DNA of 47,009 nt, from the NCBI GenBank assembly GCA_902529715.1, contig CABZXL010000006.1, positions 1-47,009 on the forward strand. Direction: 5' to 3'. The DNA is from an uncultured Pelagibacteraceae bacterium (GTDB lineage Bacteria; Pseudomonadota; Alphaproteobacteria; Pelagibacterales; Pelagibacteraceae). Within the stretch, counting starts at the first letter, position 1. Every line of letters starts with the position of its first letter. Below the pieces are notes generated by a model that saw nothing but the letters and a program-made list of their open reading frames with translations, searched no databases and was not told the origin of the DNA. This document shows positions 28,768 through 38,077 of this stretch, piece after piece. A program made the position numbers and the translations under genes.

Positions 28768-29225
28768 TGACAAATTTAAACACAACATCTAAAGTTAAAA
28801 TTAAAAAAATGAGAGTTGGAAGAGGTATTGGATCAGGAAAAGGAAAAACCTCAGGAAGAGGTGTAAAAGGTCAAAAATCTAGAAGTGGTGTTGCAATTAA
28901 AAGTTTTGAAGGTGGTCAAATGCCTTTATATAGAAGATTACCAAAAAGAGGGTTTAATCCATTAAAAAAAGAAAAAATTGCTATTCTTAATTTAGAAAAG
29001 ATACAAAGTTTAATTGATTCAAAAAAAATAAATGCGGATACAAAAATAGATTTAGAAATTTTAAAAAAAGCTAATATTATAAGCAAATCTTTTAGTAAAA
29101 TAAAAATTTTAGGAACAGGAGAGATAAAATCTAAAGTTAATTTAAACGTAGACTATATTTCAAAATCTGCAAAAGAAAAACTTGAAAAAGGTGGCGGTAC
29201 ATTAAGCTTAAAAAATAAAAATTAA
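28767..29225 (+). CDS. rplO: 50S ribosomal protein L15
   Basis: This 152-residue L15 has the Gly-rich N-terminus (RVGRGIGSGKGKTSGRGVKG) and the GGQMPLYRRLPKRGFNP segment. The C-terminal domain is Lys/Ile-rich but alignable by eye. It begins in the stop codon of rpsE and is six bases from secY. Confidence 0.97.
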   Translation: MTNLNTTSKVKIKKMRVGRGIGSGKGKTSGRGVKGQKSRSGVAIKSFEGGQMPLYRRLPKRGFNPLKKEKIAILNLEKIQSLIDSKKINADTKIDLEILKKANIISKSFSKIKILGTGEIKSKVNLNVDYISKSAKEKLEKGGGTLSLKNKN

Positions 29226-29231
29226 TCTTGT

Positions 29232-30512
29232 ATGAGTGAATCTTCACAGTCTCACGATTTAAGAAATAGAATATTTTTCACAATATTTATTTTAGCAGTT
29301 TATAGGTTCGGAACATTTGTTCCTATTCCAGGTATTGATCCTGAGCAACTTCAGCAAATGATGGCAGGTAACCAAAAAGGATTACTAGGAATGTTTAATG
29401 TCTTTGCAGGTGGTGCTGTAAGTAGAATGGCCATATTTGCTCTAGGTATAATGCCATATATTTCTTCTTCAATTATAGTTCAATTACTTACAGGTGTATC
29501 TGACTATTTTAAAAATTTAAAAAGCCAAGGTGAAACTGGTAGACAAAAAATTACACAAATAACGAGATATGGGACAGTTTTGTTAGCAACAGTCCAAGGA
29601 TATGGTTTGTCAGTAGGATTAGAGTCTTCTGCAAATTTAGTTATTAATCCAGGTATTTTTTTTAAAATTACAACTGTTACAACTATAGTAGCTGGTACAA
29701 TGTTTTTAATGTGGCTTGGTGAACAAATAACTCAAAGAGGAATTGGCAATGGAATTTCACTTATTATTTTTTCAGGAATAGTAGCAGAAATACCAAGAGC
29801 TTTAGTAACTACTTTTGAATTGGGTAGAACCGGAGCAATTTCTACTGCAATGATAATATTCATTTTTGTTTTGCTTGTAGCAACAATAATGTTTATAGTT
29901 TTTATGGAACGTGCATTAAGAAAAATTCTTATAAACTACCCTAAAAGACAAATGGGAAATAAAATGTATGGAGGTGACTCATCTCATCTACCTCTTAAAA
30001 TTAATTCAGCTGGAGTTATACCTGCAATTTTTGCATCAGCATTATTATTGTTACCAGTAACATTTTCAAATTTTAATGCTTCACAAAACGAAACTTTTCA
30101 AACTGTAATTTCATTTTTTTCTCAAGGTCAGCCGCTCTATATGATTTTATATGCATCAGGTATTATTTTTTTTACTTTTTTTTATACTTCAATAACATTT
30201 AACCCAAATGAAACTGCTGAAAATTTAAGAAAATATGGAGGCTTTATTCCAGGAATTAGGCCAGGTGAAAGCACCGCTTTATATATAGATAACATTTTGA
30301 CAAAATTAACAACAATAGGTGCATTATATTTAACTCTTGTTTGTTTAATGCCTGAATTTTTAATTGCAAATTATCCAATACCTTTTTATTTAGGTGGTAC
30401 TTCAATTTTAATCGTAGTTGTAGTTGCTATAGATACAGTTACTCAAATACAAACGAGACTAATGAGTTCACAGTACGAACAATTAATAAAGAAAACTAAA
30501 TTTGGAAGATAA
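29232..30512 (+). CDS. secY: Preprotein translocase subunit SecY
   Basis: This 426-residue polytopic inner-membrane protein is the channel of the Sec translocon, with about ten hydrophobic segments. Signatures are YRFGTFVPIPGID, FALGIMPYISSSIIVQLLTG with the plug region, and the C-terminal GFIPGIRPGEST. It is slightly shorter than E. coli SecY (443). It follows rplO as in other spc clusters; adk is six bases downstream. Confidence 0.98.
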   Translation: MSESSQSHDLRNRIFFTIFILAVYRFGTFVPIPGIDPEQLQQMMAGNQKGLLGMFNVFAGGAVSRMAIFALGIMPYISSSIIVQLLTGVSDYFKNLKSQGETGRQKITQITRYGTVLLATVQGYGLSVGLESSANLVINPGIFFKITTVTTIVAGTMFLMWLGEQITQRGIGNGISLIIFSGIVAEIPRALVTTFELGRTGAISTAMIIFIFVLLVATIMFIVFMERALRKILINYPKRQMGNKMYGGDSSHLPLKINSAGVIPAIFASALLLLPVTFSNFNASQNETFQTVISFFSQGQPLYMILYASGIIFFTFFYTSITFNPNETAENLRKYGGFIPGIRPGESTALYIDNILTKLTTIGALYLTLVCLMPEFLIANYPIPFYLGGTSILIVVVVAIDTVTQIQTRLMSSQYEQLIKKTKFGR

Positions 30513-30518
30513 TTAAAA

Positions 30519-31082
30519 GTGAATGTTGTAATTTTTGGACCACCAGGTGCAGGAAAAGGAACTCAAGCTCAGAATATTGTAAATAAATTTAATCTTCATC
30601 AAATTTCAACAGGTGATCTTCTCAGAAATGAAATTAAAAATAAATCTGAAATTGGAAAAGAGATTGAAGAAATTATTTCCAAAGGTGATTTTGCTACAGA
30701 TGAAATAGTTAATAAGCTAATTAAAAATATTATACACGATCCTCAAAAAAAAAATAAACTAATATTTGATGGATATCCAAGGTCAATAAGTCAGGCTAAA
30801 AATTTAGATTTATTATTAGATAACTCTAACCAAAAAATAGATTTTATTTTTTTTCTTAACGTAAATAAAGATACAATAGTAAAAAGAATTGAGAAAAGGA
30901 AAATTTTAGAGAAAAGGACAGACGATGACCTAAAAACCATTCTTAAAAGATATGATACTTACATGGAAACAACCATGCCTGTCTTAGATTTTTATTCTTC
31001 AAGAACCTATTTTTATGAAATAGATGGAAGTGAAAAAATTGAAGTAATTTCAAGCAAAATTGAGCAAATTATCACTGTATAA
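30519..31082 (+). CDS. adk: Adenylate kinase, short form
   Basis: This 187-residue enzyme interconverts ATP + AMP and 2 ADP. It starts with GTG, giving MNVVIFGPPGAGKGTQ with the P-loop at residues 7-14. ISTGDLLRNEI and FDGYPRSISQA supply the AMP site. The protein lacks the roughly 27-residue LID insertion of long adenylate kinases: KRIEKRK passes almost directly to KRTDDD. The short form is common in alphaproteobacteria. It follows secY by six bases; a strong promoter begins just after its stop. Confidence 0.96.
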   Translation: MNVVIFGPPGAGKGTQAQNIVNKFNLHQISTGDLLRNEIKNKSEIGKEIEEIISKGDFATDEIVNKLIKNIIHDPQKKNKLIFDGYPRSISQAKNLDLLLDNSNQKIDFIFFLNVNKDTIVKRIEKRKILEKRTDDDLKTILKRYDTYMETTMPVLDFYSSRTYFYEIDGSEKIEVISSKIEQIITV

Positions 31083-31086
31083 GACA

Positions 31087-31114
31087 TTGACATTAAAAGA
31101 ACTTCTTATATAAA
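31087..31114 (+). promoter_or_regulatory. Strong sigma-70-like promoter before rpsM
   Basis: A perfect -35 TTGACA (31087-31092) is followed after 16 bases by TATAAA (31109-31114), 23 bases before the rpsM ATG. It fills the only sizeable gap between secY-adk and the alpha cluster, so it probably gives rpsM-rpsK-rpoA-rplQ a start of their own. The predicted leader is only about 15-18 bases. Confidence 0.7.
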
Positions 31115-31137
31115 AGGCTAAATTTTATCACAATATT

Positions 31138-31521
31138 ATGGCTCGAATAGCAGGTGTAAACATTCCTCAGAATAAATTAGTTCATATAGGACTTACTTAT
31201 ATTTACGGAATAGGTGATAAGTTTTCTGATAAAATTTGTAAGGCGTTGCAAATACCTCAATCAACAAGAGTTAATCAATTAACAGATGATCAAATTTTAA
31301 AAATTAGAGAGTTTATAGATAAAAATTTTACTGTCGAAGGAGATCTAAGAAGAGAAAACTCTTTAAGTATAAAAAGATTAATTGATCTGGCATCATACAG
31401 AGGTTCTAGACATAGAAAAAAACTACCTGTAAGAGGTCAAAGAACAAGATGCAATGCTAGAACTAGAAAAGGAAAAGCCATTGCTATTGCAGGAAAAAAA
31501 CTTACACCACTAAAAAAATAA
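31138..31521 (+). CDS. rpsM: 30S ribosomal protein S13
   Basis: This 127-residue S13 contacts the P-site tRNA and the 50S subunit. It has [24 protein letters not shown] and the basic C-terminus [15 protein letters not shown]. It is the first gene of the alpha cluster, directly downstream of a near-consensus promoter. Confidence 0.98.
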   Translation: MARIAGVNIPQNKLVHIGLTYIYGIGDKFSDKICKALQIPQSTRVNQLTDDQILKIREFIDKNFTVEGDLRRENSLSIKRLIDLASYRGSRHRKKLPVRGQRTRCNARTRKGKAIAIAGKKLTPLKK

Positions 31522-31533
31522 AAAATTAAATTA

Positions 31534-31986
31534 ATGAGTAAAGAAAAAAAAATTAAAACAGAAACTAGTGAGCAAACAGTAGAAAAGAGTAAATCGATTA
31601 AAAAAAGTACTTATTCAAAAAAAAAGAAAGCAAAAAAAAATATTTTGAATGGTATTGCTTATGTGCAGTCAACTTTCAATAATACTATAGTTTCAATAGC
31701 TGATACTAGTGGTAATATTATTTCATGGGCATCCGCTGGACAAAAGGGCTTTAAAGGTTCAAGAAAATCAACACCTTACGCTGCACAAGTTGCTGCTGAC
31801 GCAGCCGCAGCTAAAGCACTTGAGGCTGGATTAAAAACTTTATCTGTTGAAGTTAAAGGGCCCGGTTCTGGTAGAGAAACTGCATTGAGAGCTCTACAAG
31901 CAAGAGGATTTAAAATTATTTCTATTAAAGATACAACGCCAATGCCACATAATGGGACAAGACCACCAAAAAAAAGGAGAGTTTAA
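31534..31986 (+). CDS. rpsK: 30S ribosomal protein S11, N-terminally extended
   Basis: This 150-residue S11 of the platform has the core [34 protein letters not shown] and [15 protein letters not shown]. Compared with E. coli S11 (129 residues) it has about 20 extra N-terminal residues that are almost entirely Lys, Glu, Ser and Thr. No ATG closer to the core gives a better start, so the extension is probably real. It ends immediately before rpoA. Confidence 0.95.
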   Translation: MSKEKKIKTETSEQTVEKSKSIKKSTYSKKKKAKKNILNGIAYVQSTFNNTIVSIADTSGNIISWASAGQKGFKGSRKSTPYAAQVAADAAAAKALEAGLKTLSVEVKGPGSGRETALRALQARGFKIISIKDTTPMPHNGTRPPKKRRV

Positions 31987-33015
31987 ATGGAAACTACAAA
32001 TGTGAATTTAAAAAATTGGAAATCACTGATTAAACCTGGAAAATTAGACATTCAATTGAGTGATGATAAATCTTACGCAAAAATTATTGCTGAACCTTTG
32101 GAAAAAGGCTATGGGCTAACTTTAGGAAATTCATTAAGAAGAATACTCCTATCGTCGATAAGAGGAGCAGCTGTTACTGCTGTTCAAATTGATGGTGTAC
32201 TTCATGAATTTTCATCTATCAAAGGTGTCAGGGAAGACGTTACTGATATTGTTTTAAATGTTAAATCTCTTGCATTAAAAAGTAATAGCGAGGGAACAAA
32301 AAAACTTATTTTAGATGCTAAAGGGCCTGGTGAAATCAAAGCTTCAGACATAACTGAAGTTGCTGATATTGAAATATTAAATCCAGATTTAGTAATTTGT
32401 AATTTAGATGAAAAAACCCATTTTCATATGGAAATGACTGTAGGAAATGGAAAGGGATATGTTTCAGCCGACATGAATAAACCAGAAGAACCACCACTGG
32501 GATTAATACCAATTGATTCACTTTTTAGCCCAGTTAAAAAAGTATCATATTCAGTGAGCACAGCAAGAGAAGGTAAGGCGCTAGATTATGATAAGTTAAC
32601 CATGGAAGTTGAAACAAACGGCTCAATATCTGCCGAAGATGCAGTTGCTTATTCAGCAAGAATTTTTCAAGATCAATTAGGAATGTTCGTCAATTTTGAT
32701 GAACCACAAGAAGTAATTGTAAGAGATAAGCCAACTGAACCTGAATTTAATAAAAATTTATTAAGAAAAGTTGATGAATTAGAACTCTCTGTAAGATCAA
32801 TGAATTGTCTAAAAAATGATAATATAATTTATATTGGAGATCTTGTACAAAAATCAGAAGGTGAAATGCTAAGAACACCAAACTTTGGAAGAAAATCATT
32901 AAATGAAATTAAAGAAGTATTAAATACTATGTCATTATATTTAGGCATGGAAATTCCAAATTGGCCACCAGATAATATTGCTGAATTATCAAAAAAACTT
33001 GAAGAAGCTATATAA
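31987..33015 (+). CDS. rpoA: DNA-directed RNA polymerase subunit alpha
   Basis: This 342-residue subunit has the N-terminal assembly domain ([17 protein letters not shown] and VKGVRE-type loop GVREDVTDI) and the C-terminal DNA-contacting domain ([19 protein letters not shown] and [17 protein letters not shown]). Both are complete, so contacts to upstream promoter elements and activators should be kept. It abuts rpsK with no gap and overlaps rplQ by one base. Confidence 0.98.
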   Translation: METTNVNLKNWKSLIKPGKLDIQLSDDKSYAKIIAEPLEKGYGLTLGNSLRRILLSSIRGAAVTAVQIDGVLHEFSSIKGVREDVTDIVLNVKSLALKSNSEGTKKLILDAKGPGEIKASDITEVADIEILNPDLVICNLDEKTHFHMEMTVGNGKGYVSADMNKPEEPPLGLIPIDSLFSPVKKVSYSVSTAREGKALDYDKLTMEVETNGSISAEDAVAYSARIFQDQLGMFVNFDEPQEVIVRDKPTEPEFNKNLLRKVDELELSVRSMNCLKNDNIIYIGDLVQKSEGEMLRTPNFGRKSLNEIKEVLNTMSLYLGMEIPNWPPDNIAELSKKLEEAI

Positions 33016-33449
33016 TGAGACATAGATTTGGCTATAAAAAACTCAATAGAACATCAGAGCATAGAAAAGCATTAATTAAAAATATGCTTAATTCACTTAT
33101 TAAGTATGAACAAATAAAGACAACATTACCTAAGGCAAAAGTTTTAAAGCCTCAAGCTGATAAAATTATTACTTTAGGAAAGAAAAACAATCTTCAAAAT
33201 ACAAAAATTTTAGCCTCAAAATTACAAGATATGAAATCTACTAATAAAGTAAAAAAAACTTTAGCCAAAAGATATGAAAGTAGAAATGGTGGATATACAA
33301 GAATTATTAAAGCTGGATACAGGTATGGAGATAAAGCACCTTTAGCTATAATTGAATTTGTAGATAGAGATGTTGAAGCAAAACGAATAGATCGAAAAAA
33401 AAAAGAAACTAAGAAAAGCACAGAAGAAAAGAAAGCAGTACCAGCATAA
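33015..33449 (+). CDS. rplQ: 50S ribosomal protein L17
   Basis: This 144-residue L17 starts [20 protein letters not shown], the family hallmark, and contains the [21 protein letters not shown] segment. The C-terminus has an additional Lys/Glu-rich tail of about 25 residues ([17 protein letters not shown]). It is coupled to rpoA by a TAATG overlap and precedes rluC by 13 bases. Confidence 0.97.
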   Translation: MRHRFGYKKLNRTSEHRKALIKNMLNSLIKYEQIKTTLPKAKVLKPQADKIITLGKKNNLQNTKILASKLQDMKSTNKVKKTLAKRYESRNGGYTRIIKAGYRYGDKAPLAIIEFVDRDVEAKRIDRKKKETKKSTEEKKAVPA

Positions 33450-33462
33450 ATTCATAATATAA

Positions 33463-34374
33463 ATGAATAAGTCATACATCGTAGATCATTCTTACGAAGG
33501 TATTAGAATTGATAAATGGATTAGAAATAATATTGGTAATGTACCTCAAGGACTAATTGAAAAATCGCTTAGAGCAGGAAAAATAAAGCTCAATAAAAAG
33601 AAAACCAAAAGTTCAACCAAGTTAAAAATTAAGGATATTATAAATGTTTATGACCTTAAATTTGAAGAAAAAATTATTCAAAAAAATTTAAAATTCAAAC
33701 CATCAGATGAGGTAATCAAAGAAAACGAAGATTTAATTATTGATGATAATGAAAATTTTATTGTAGTCAATAAAGAGTCAGGAATAGCAGTTCAAGGTGG
33801 AACTAAATCTAAAAAAAATTTGATTGATATTTTTTCTAAAAGTAAAATATTTGAAAATACCAAACCTTACTCAGTTCATAGATTAGATAAAGATACATCT
33901 GGAGTATTTATAATTGCAAAAAATAGAGATACGGCAAAATTATTTACATCATTATTTAGATTAAGAAAAATTCACAAAACTTATATAGCGATATGTTATG
34001 GAGAAATAGAGTCCAATAAAGGCGTTTTTGATCAAGACCTAGTAAGATATGAAGGTAGTAAAAAAATAATTGAAAGCTCCAAGACTATTTTTAAAGTTCT
34101 TGATAAAAATTCTAACTGCTCTTTACTAGAGATGAATCCGATAACAGGAAGAAAACATCAATTAAGAAAGCAACTTTCTCTTATCGGCCATCCTATATAT
34201 GGAGATGACAAATATACATTTGAGAAAAACTTAAAAACTAAGAATAAAGAATTAATGCTTCACTCATATAAAATAAAATTTATTATTAATAATAAAAAAT
34301 TTACTTTTAAAGCATTATTACCCAACTATTTTAAAAAACTTATAAGAACAAAGAGACTTAAATTTTTAAATTAG
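33463..34374 (+). CDS. rluC: Ribosomal large subunit pseudouridine synthase, RluC/RluD family
   Basis: This 303-residue RNA-modifying enzyme has an N-terminal S4 RNA-binding domain (RIDKWIRNNIGNVPQGLIEK) and a pseudouridine synthase domain. The catalytic aspartate is in VHRLDKDTSGVFIIAKN, and the supporting motifs RKIHKTYIA and GRKHQLRKQL are present. Sequence and its place after the ribosomal genes favour RluC, which modifies 23S U955/U2504/U2580 in E. coli; RluD-type specificity cannot be excluded. The last 17 bases overlap the 3' end of the convergent lipB. Confidence 0.85.
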   Translation: MNKSYIVDHSYEGIRIDKWIRNNIGNVPQGLIEKSLRAGKIKLNKKKTKSSTKLKIKDIINVYDLKFEEKIIQKNLKFKPSDEVIKENEDLIIDDNENFIVVNKESGIAVQGGTKSKKNLIDIFSKSKIFENTKPYSVHRLDKDTSGVFIIAKNRDTAKLFTSLFRLRKIHKTYIAICYGEIESNKGVFDQDLVRYEGSKKIIESSKTIFKVLDKNSNCSLLEMNPITGRKHQLRKQLSLIGHPIYGDDKYTFEKNLKTKNKELMLHSYKIKFIINNKKFTFKALLPNYFKKLIRTKRLKFLN

Positions 34375-34978
34375 TAATTAAACTTTTTATAATTAGTTCT
34401 GGGAGTTTGTCATAATTTTGATTATTAATTTTTTTTAAAGTAGTGATACCTTTATTCTTTATCCCGCAAGGTATAATTTTTTGATAATTAGATATATCAT
34501 TATTTATGTTTATTGAGAATCCGTGATAAGCTATCCATCTTCTAACTTTAATGCCTATGGCCCCAATTTTTTTGTCCTCATTGTTTAATTTTGACCAAAT
34601 TCCAATATTTTTTCTATCACTAAAAGAATTGATGCCAAAAGATTTTAATGAATATATAATTGAATTTTCAATAGTATTTACAAATTTTCTTATATCTCTT
34701 TTTCTATTATTAAGATTAATTACCAAATAACAAATTAATTGTCCTGGTCCATGCCAAGTAATTTTTCCTCCTCTTGAACTTTTAATAACATTAATTGATT
34801 TGTCCAATATATCTCTTTTATTAGAGCTTGATCCAGCTGTAAATGTTGATGGATGTTCCAATATCCAAATCAATTCATTTGCTTGATTATTATTAATTTT
34901 AATGACTCTATCCTCTAAAAATTTTATAGCGTCTAAATAATTTACTGGTTTTATTGATTTTTTTATCTCTATATTCAT
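34358..34978 (-). CDS. lipB: Octanoyl-[acyl carrier protein]:protein N-octanoyltransferase
   Basis: This 206-residue enzyme moves octanoate from ACP to lipoyl domains, the first step of lipoate synthesis. Key segments are LEHPSTFTAG, RGGKITWHGPGQLICY, the lysine in IGIKVRRW and the catalytic cysteine in IPCGI followed by KGITTL. The gene is transcribed towards rluC and overlaps its 3' end by 17 bases. The start is separated by 60 bases from mgtE on the other strand. Confidence 0.94.
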   Translation of the reverse strand: MNIEIKKSIKPVNYLDAIKFLEDRVIKINNNQANELIWILEHPSTFTAGSSSNKRDILDKSINVIKSSRGGKITWHGPGQLICYLVINLNNRKRDIRKFVNTIENSIIYSLKSFGINSFSDRKNIGIWSKLNNEDKKIGAIGIKVRRWIAYHGFSININNDISNYQKIIPCGIKNKGITTLKKINNQNYDKLPELIIKSLITNLKI

Positions 34979-35038
34979 TAAAGAATTGTAATATAAAAAT
35001 TATGCATTAATAGTGCCATATAAAAATAAAGGTTTTTT

Positions 35039-36415
35039 ATGACTTTAGTAAGAAAAATAAAAGATAAAAAAGTCAATTTTGAATTTAATAAGGAATATAT
35101 CAAGGTTGTAACAGATAAAATTGCAAATAATGATGCCGTATTCATTTCAAATTCATTTAAAGAAATGCATCCTGCTGATGCGGCTGATATTATTGAACAT
35201 CTTAATGAAAATGATAGGGAAAATTTAATTAAATTAAATAACTTTAAAATTGATCCTGAAGTTTTTGTTGAGATTAATGAATCGGTTCAATCTGAAGTAA
35301 TTAAGTATTTATCAAAAGATTCAATAGTTTACATACTAAAAAATATAGAGTCAGACGATTCAATTAAAATTTTAGAAAATATAGATGAAAAAAATAAAAA
35401 TGATATTTTAAGTTCATTACCACCAAAAGATAGATTTGTACTTTTAGAAAGCTTAAGCTATCCAGAAGATTCTGCTGCAAGAATAATGCAGAGAGAATTT
35501 ACAGCTATACCAAGCAATTGGTCAGTAGGTCAAACCATTGATTATTTGAGAGAAAATAAAGATTTACCTGAGGAATTTTTAGAAATTTTTATAGTTGATA
35601 ATGAATTTAAACCTATAGGAACTGTACCTTCTTCGAAAGTTTTAAGAACTTCAAGAGAAACAAAAATGAATTCAATAATGAGTGAATCTCAATTGTCTAT
35701 CCCAGTTGATATGGATAGAGAACAAGTAGGTCATTTATTCGAAAATTATAATTTAAATTCAGCATGTGTAGTTGATAAAAATAATAAATTAGTTGGGATG
35801 ATAACTAGTGATGACATATTGACTGTATTAAAAGAAGAAGCAGAAGAGGATGCTTTAAGATTAGCGGGTGTAGGAGATGAAGAAATTACCGATGGAGTTA
35901 TTAAGAAAACTAAAAGAAGATTTACTTGGTTATTGCTTAATTTATTTACAGCCATAATTGCTTCAGTTGTTATAGGTTTTTTTCAAGAAGACATAGAAAA
36001 AGTTGTAGCACTAGCCGTATTAATGCCTATAGTTGCATCAATGGGCGGTAATGCTGGTATGCAAACCCTTGCTGTAACTATCAGAACCATTGCTACCAAC
36101 GAATTAACTAAAAATAATTTTTCACAAAACATAATAAAAGAATTTTCAATTGGAATTTTAAATGGAATTATATTTGCAATTATTAGCGCTATTGTTGTTC
36201 AATTATGGTTTAACGATTATACACTTTCATTAATTATATCCATTTCAATGGTATTGAATATGATTGTAGCAGGACTTTTTGGAATATTGGTTCCAGTCTC
36301 ACTAAAAAAAATGAATGTAGATCCAGCTATTGCATCCAGTGTTTTTGTAACTACCATAACTGATGTGATAGGCTTCTTATCTTTTCTAGGAATTGGTGCT
36401 TATTTTTTTTATTAA
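35039..36415 (+). CDS. mgtE: Magnesium transporter MgtE
   Basis: This 458-residue inner-membrane Mg2+ channel has an N-terminal superhelical domain (MHPADAADIIEHLNENDRENL), paired CBS domains (about residues 145-265, including ACVVDKNNKLVGMITSDDIL) and five transmembrane helices from about residue 294. The pore signature MPIVASMGGNAGMQTLAV is intact. The CBS and N domains sense cytoplasmic Mg2+ in the family. I see no Mg2+ riboswitch in the 60-base upstream gap. Its stop is two bases from the convergent panC stop. Confidence 0.94.
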   Translation: MTLVRKIKDKKVNFEFNKEYIKVVTDKIANNDAVFISNSFKEMHPADAADIIEHLNENDRENLIKLNNFKIDPEVFVEINESVQSEVIKYLSKDSIVYILKNIESDDSIKILENIDEKNKNDILSSLPPKDRFVLLESLSYPEDSAARIMQREFTAIPSNWSVGQTIDYLRENKDLPEEFLEIFIVDNEFKPIGTVPSSKVLRTSRETKMNSIMSESQLSIPVDMDREQVGHLFENYNLNSACVVDKNNKLVGMITSDDILTVLKEEAEEDALRLAGVGDEEITDGVIKKTKRRFTWLLLNLFTAIIASVVIGFFQEDIEKVVALAVLMPIVASMGGNAGMQTLAVTIRTIATNELTKNNFSQNIIKEFSIGILNGIIFAIISAIVVQLWFNDYTLSLIISISMVLNMIVAGLFGILVPVSLKKMNVDPAIASSVFVTTITDVIGFLSFLGIGAYFFY

Positions 36416-36417
36416 AT

Positions 36418-37230
36418 TTAATAGTTGTCAATTAATCTAACTTTTTTATTATAATAAGCTAAAAATATCTTAAAATTATTTTTTTTATAATTTTTTGACA
36501 AATTATTTTTATTTCTTATTTCCAAATACTCAACTTTAATTTTTTTTATATTATTTATTTTATTAATAATATTATTTAGTTCTTTTTTGTTAGATATATT
36601 CTTTTGTATTCTTTTTTTAAACTTAATTAATAAATTAGCAATAAAAGAAGATTTTTTAATGTCTTTATTATTTAGTAAGATATTCCTTGAAGATAGAGCT
36701 AAATTATTTTTATCACGTACAGTTGAACATGATAAAACTTTAGTTTTAAATTTATTTTTTAAAAATTTTTTAATTAGCAATAACTGTTGATAATCTTTTT
36801 CGCCAAAAAAAATATATTTTGGTCTTAAATTTATTAAAAATTGGTTTATTACTGCTAAAACACCTTCAAAATGTCCAGGTCTGTGTAAAGCACACATAAT
36901 TTTGTCTTTATTATTTAATTTAATTTTAGTACTTTTTTTATTTTTATATATATCCTTTACTCTCGGAGTTAATAAATAATCAACTTTAATTTTTTTTAGA
37001 ATCTTTATATCTTTATCCAAATTCCTTGGGTAATTCTTTAGGTCATTTCTTTTATTAAATTGTGAAGGATTTACAAAAATACTTACTAAGGTTTTTTCGC
37101 AGTTTTTTTTCGACGATTTAATAAGGGAAATATGACCTTTATGCAAAGAACCCATGGTAGGAACAAATCCAATGCTTGCCTTAAAATTAACTTCTTTATT
37201 TAATTTATTTATGCTTTTAAAAATTATCAT
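36418..37230 (-). CDS. panC: Pantothenate synthetase (pantoate-beta-alanine ligase)
   Basis: This 270-residue enzyme joins pantoate to beta-alanine with ATP to make pantothenate, a coenzyme A precursor. The HIGH-like motif appears in VPTMGSLHKGHISLI, the substrate site in FVNPSQFNKRNDLKNYPR, FGEKDYQQL in the middle, and the KMSKS-like loop as LALSSRN. The C-terminal third is very Lys/Asn-rich. No panB is adjacent. It diverges from galU with only 31 bases between the start codons. Confidence 0.93.
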   Translation of the reverse strand: MIIFKSINKLNKEVNFKASIGFVPTMGSLHKGHISLIKSSKKNCEKTLVSIFVNPSQFNKRNDLKNYPRNLDKDIKILKKIKVDYLLTPRVKDIYKNKKSTKIKLNNKDKIMCALHRPGHFEGVLAVINQFLINLRPKYIFFGEKDYQQLLLIKKFLKNKFKTKVLSCSTVRDKNNLALSSRNILLNNKDIKKSSFIANLLIKFKKRIQKNISNKKELNNIINKINNIKKIKVEYLEIRNKNNLSKNYKKNNFKIFLAYYNKKVRLIDNY

Positions 37231-37261
37231 TTATGGTACTTCATTTAATTAATACATTCCT

Positions 37262-38077
37262 ATGATAAGACAAGCAATAATACCATTAGCAGGTTTAGGC
37301 ACAAGACTTTTACCTTTAACTAGTGTTTATGCTAAAGAACTTTTACCAATAAACGGAAAAATAGGTCTAGAATATATTATTGAAGAATGTATTGATGCAG
37401 GCATAAAAGAAATAATTTTAATTATATCTAAAAAAAAAGAAATTATCAGAAAATATTTCCATAATGATAAATTTTATCAAAAAATAATTAAAAAAAAAAA
37501 AGATCTAAGAATTTCTAGTGAATATAAAAAAATTATAAAATATAAAAAAATGATTAAATTTGTTTATCAAAATAACCCCAGAGGAACTGGAGATGCCGTA
37601 TTAAAAACTAAAAATATTGTAAAAGATAATTTTTTTTTAATGTTGTTACCTGATGATTTGATAATAAAAAGGAATTGCTCAAAAGATATGATTTTAATTC
37701 ATAATAAAAAAAAATGTTCAGTTATGGCGAGTATGAAGGTTAATAAAAAAACTGTAAACAGATGGGGCATATACTCAAAAAAATCAGATATAAATAAAAA
37801 TAATTTTTATATTAATGATGTTGTTGAAAAACCTGATATTAATTCAGCTCCATCTAATAATGCTGTTATCGGTAGATATATACTCTCAAAAAAAATTTTT
37901 AAAAAGTTACAAAATCAAAAAAAAGGAAAAGGTGGAGAAATTCATATTACTGATGCTATTAGAAAGTTAATAAATGATGGTGATAAGTTCATTGGACATA
38001 GTTTTAAAGGGAAATATCTAGACTGTGGAACGATGGATGGTTACATTAAATCTTCAATGGAAATTTCTAAAATATGA
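37262..38077 (+). CDS. galU: UTP-glucose-1-phosphate uridylyltransferase
   Basis: This 271-residue nucleotidyltransferase makes UDP-glucose. The N-terminal nucleotide loop reads IPLAGLGTRLLPLT and is followed by AKELLPI, a variant of the usual PKEMLP; FVYQNNPRGTGDAVL, LLPDD, VVEKPDI and the GKYLDCGTMDGYI end support GalU over other sugar nucleotidyltransferases. Its stop overlaps the ugd start as ATGA, so product and next enzyme (UDP-glucose to UDP-glucuronate) are coupled. Confidence 0.9.
   Translation: MIRQAIIPLAGLGTRLLPLTSVYAKELLPINGKIGLEYIIEECIDAGIKEIILIISKKKEIIRKYFHNDKFYQKIIKKKKDLRISSEYKKIIKYKKMIKFVYQNNPRGTGDAVLKTKNIVKDNFFLMLLPDDLIIKRNCSKDMILIHNKKKCSVMASMKVNKKTVNRWGIYSKKSDINKNNFYINDVVEKPDINSAPSNNAVIGRYILSKKIFKKLQNQKKGKGGEIHITDAIRKLINDGDKFIGHSFKGKYLDCGTMDGYIKSSMEISKI

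Noticed and set aside
30519..31082. Adenylate kinase with deleted LID as a broken gene
   Set aside because: Short adenylate kinases without the LID insertion are an established functional form, and all core motifs are intact.
34979..35038. Mg2+ riboswitch before mgtE
   Set aside because: The gap is 60 bases and A/T only, much too short for an M-box, and no folded element is visible.
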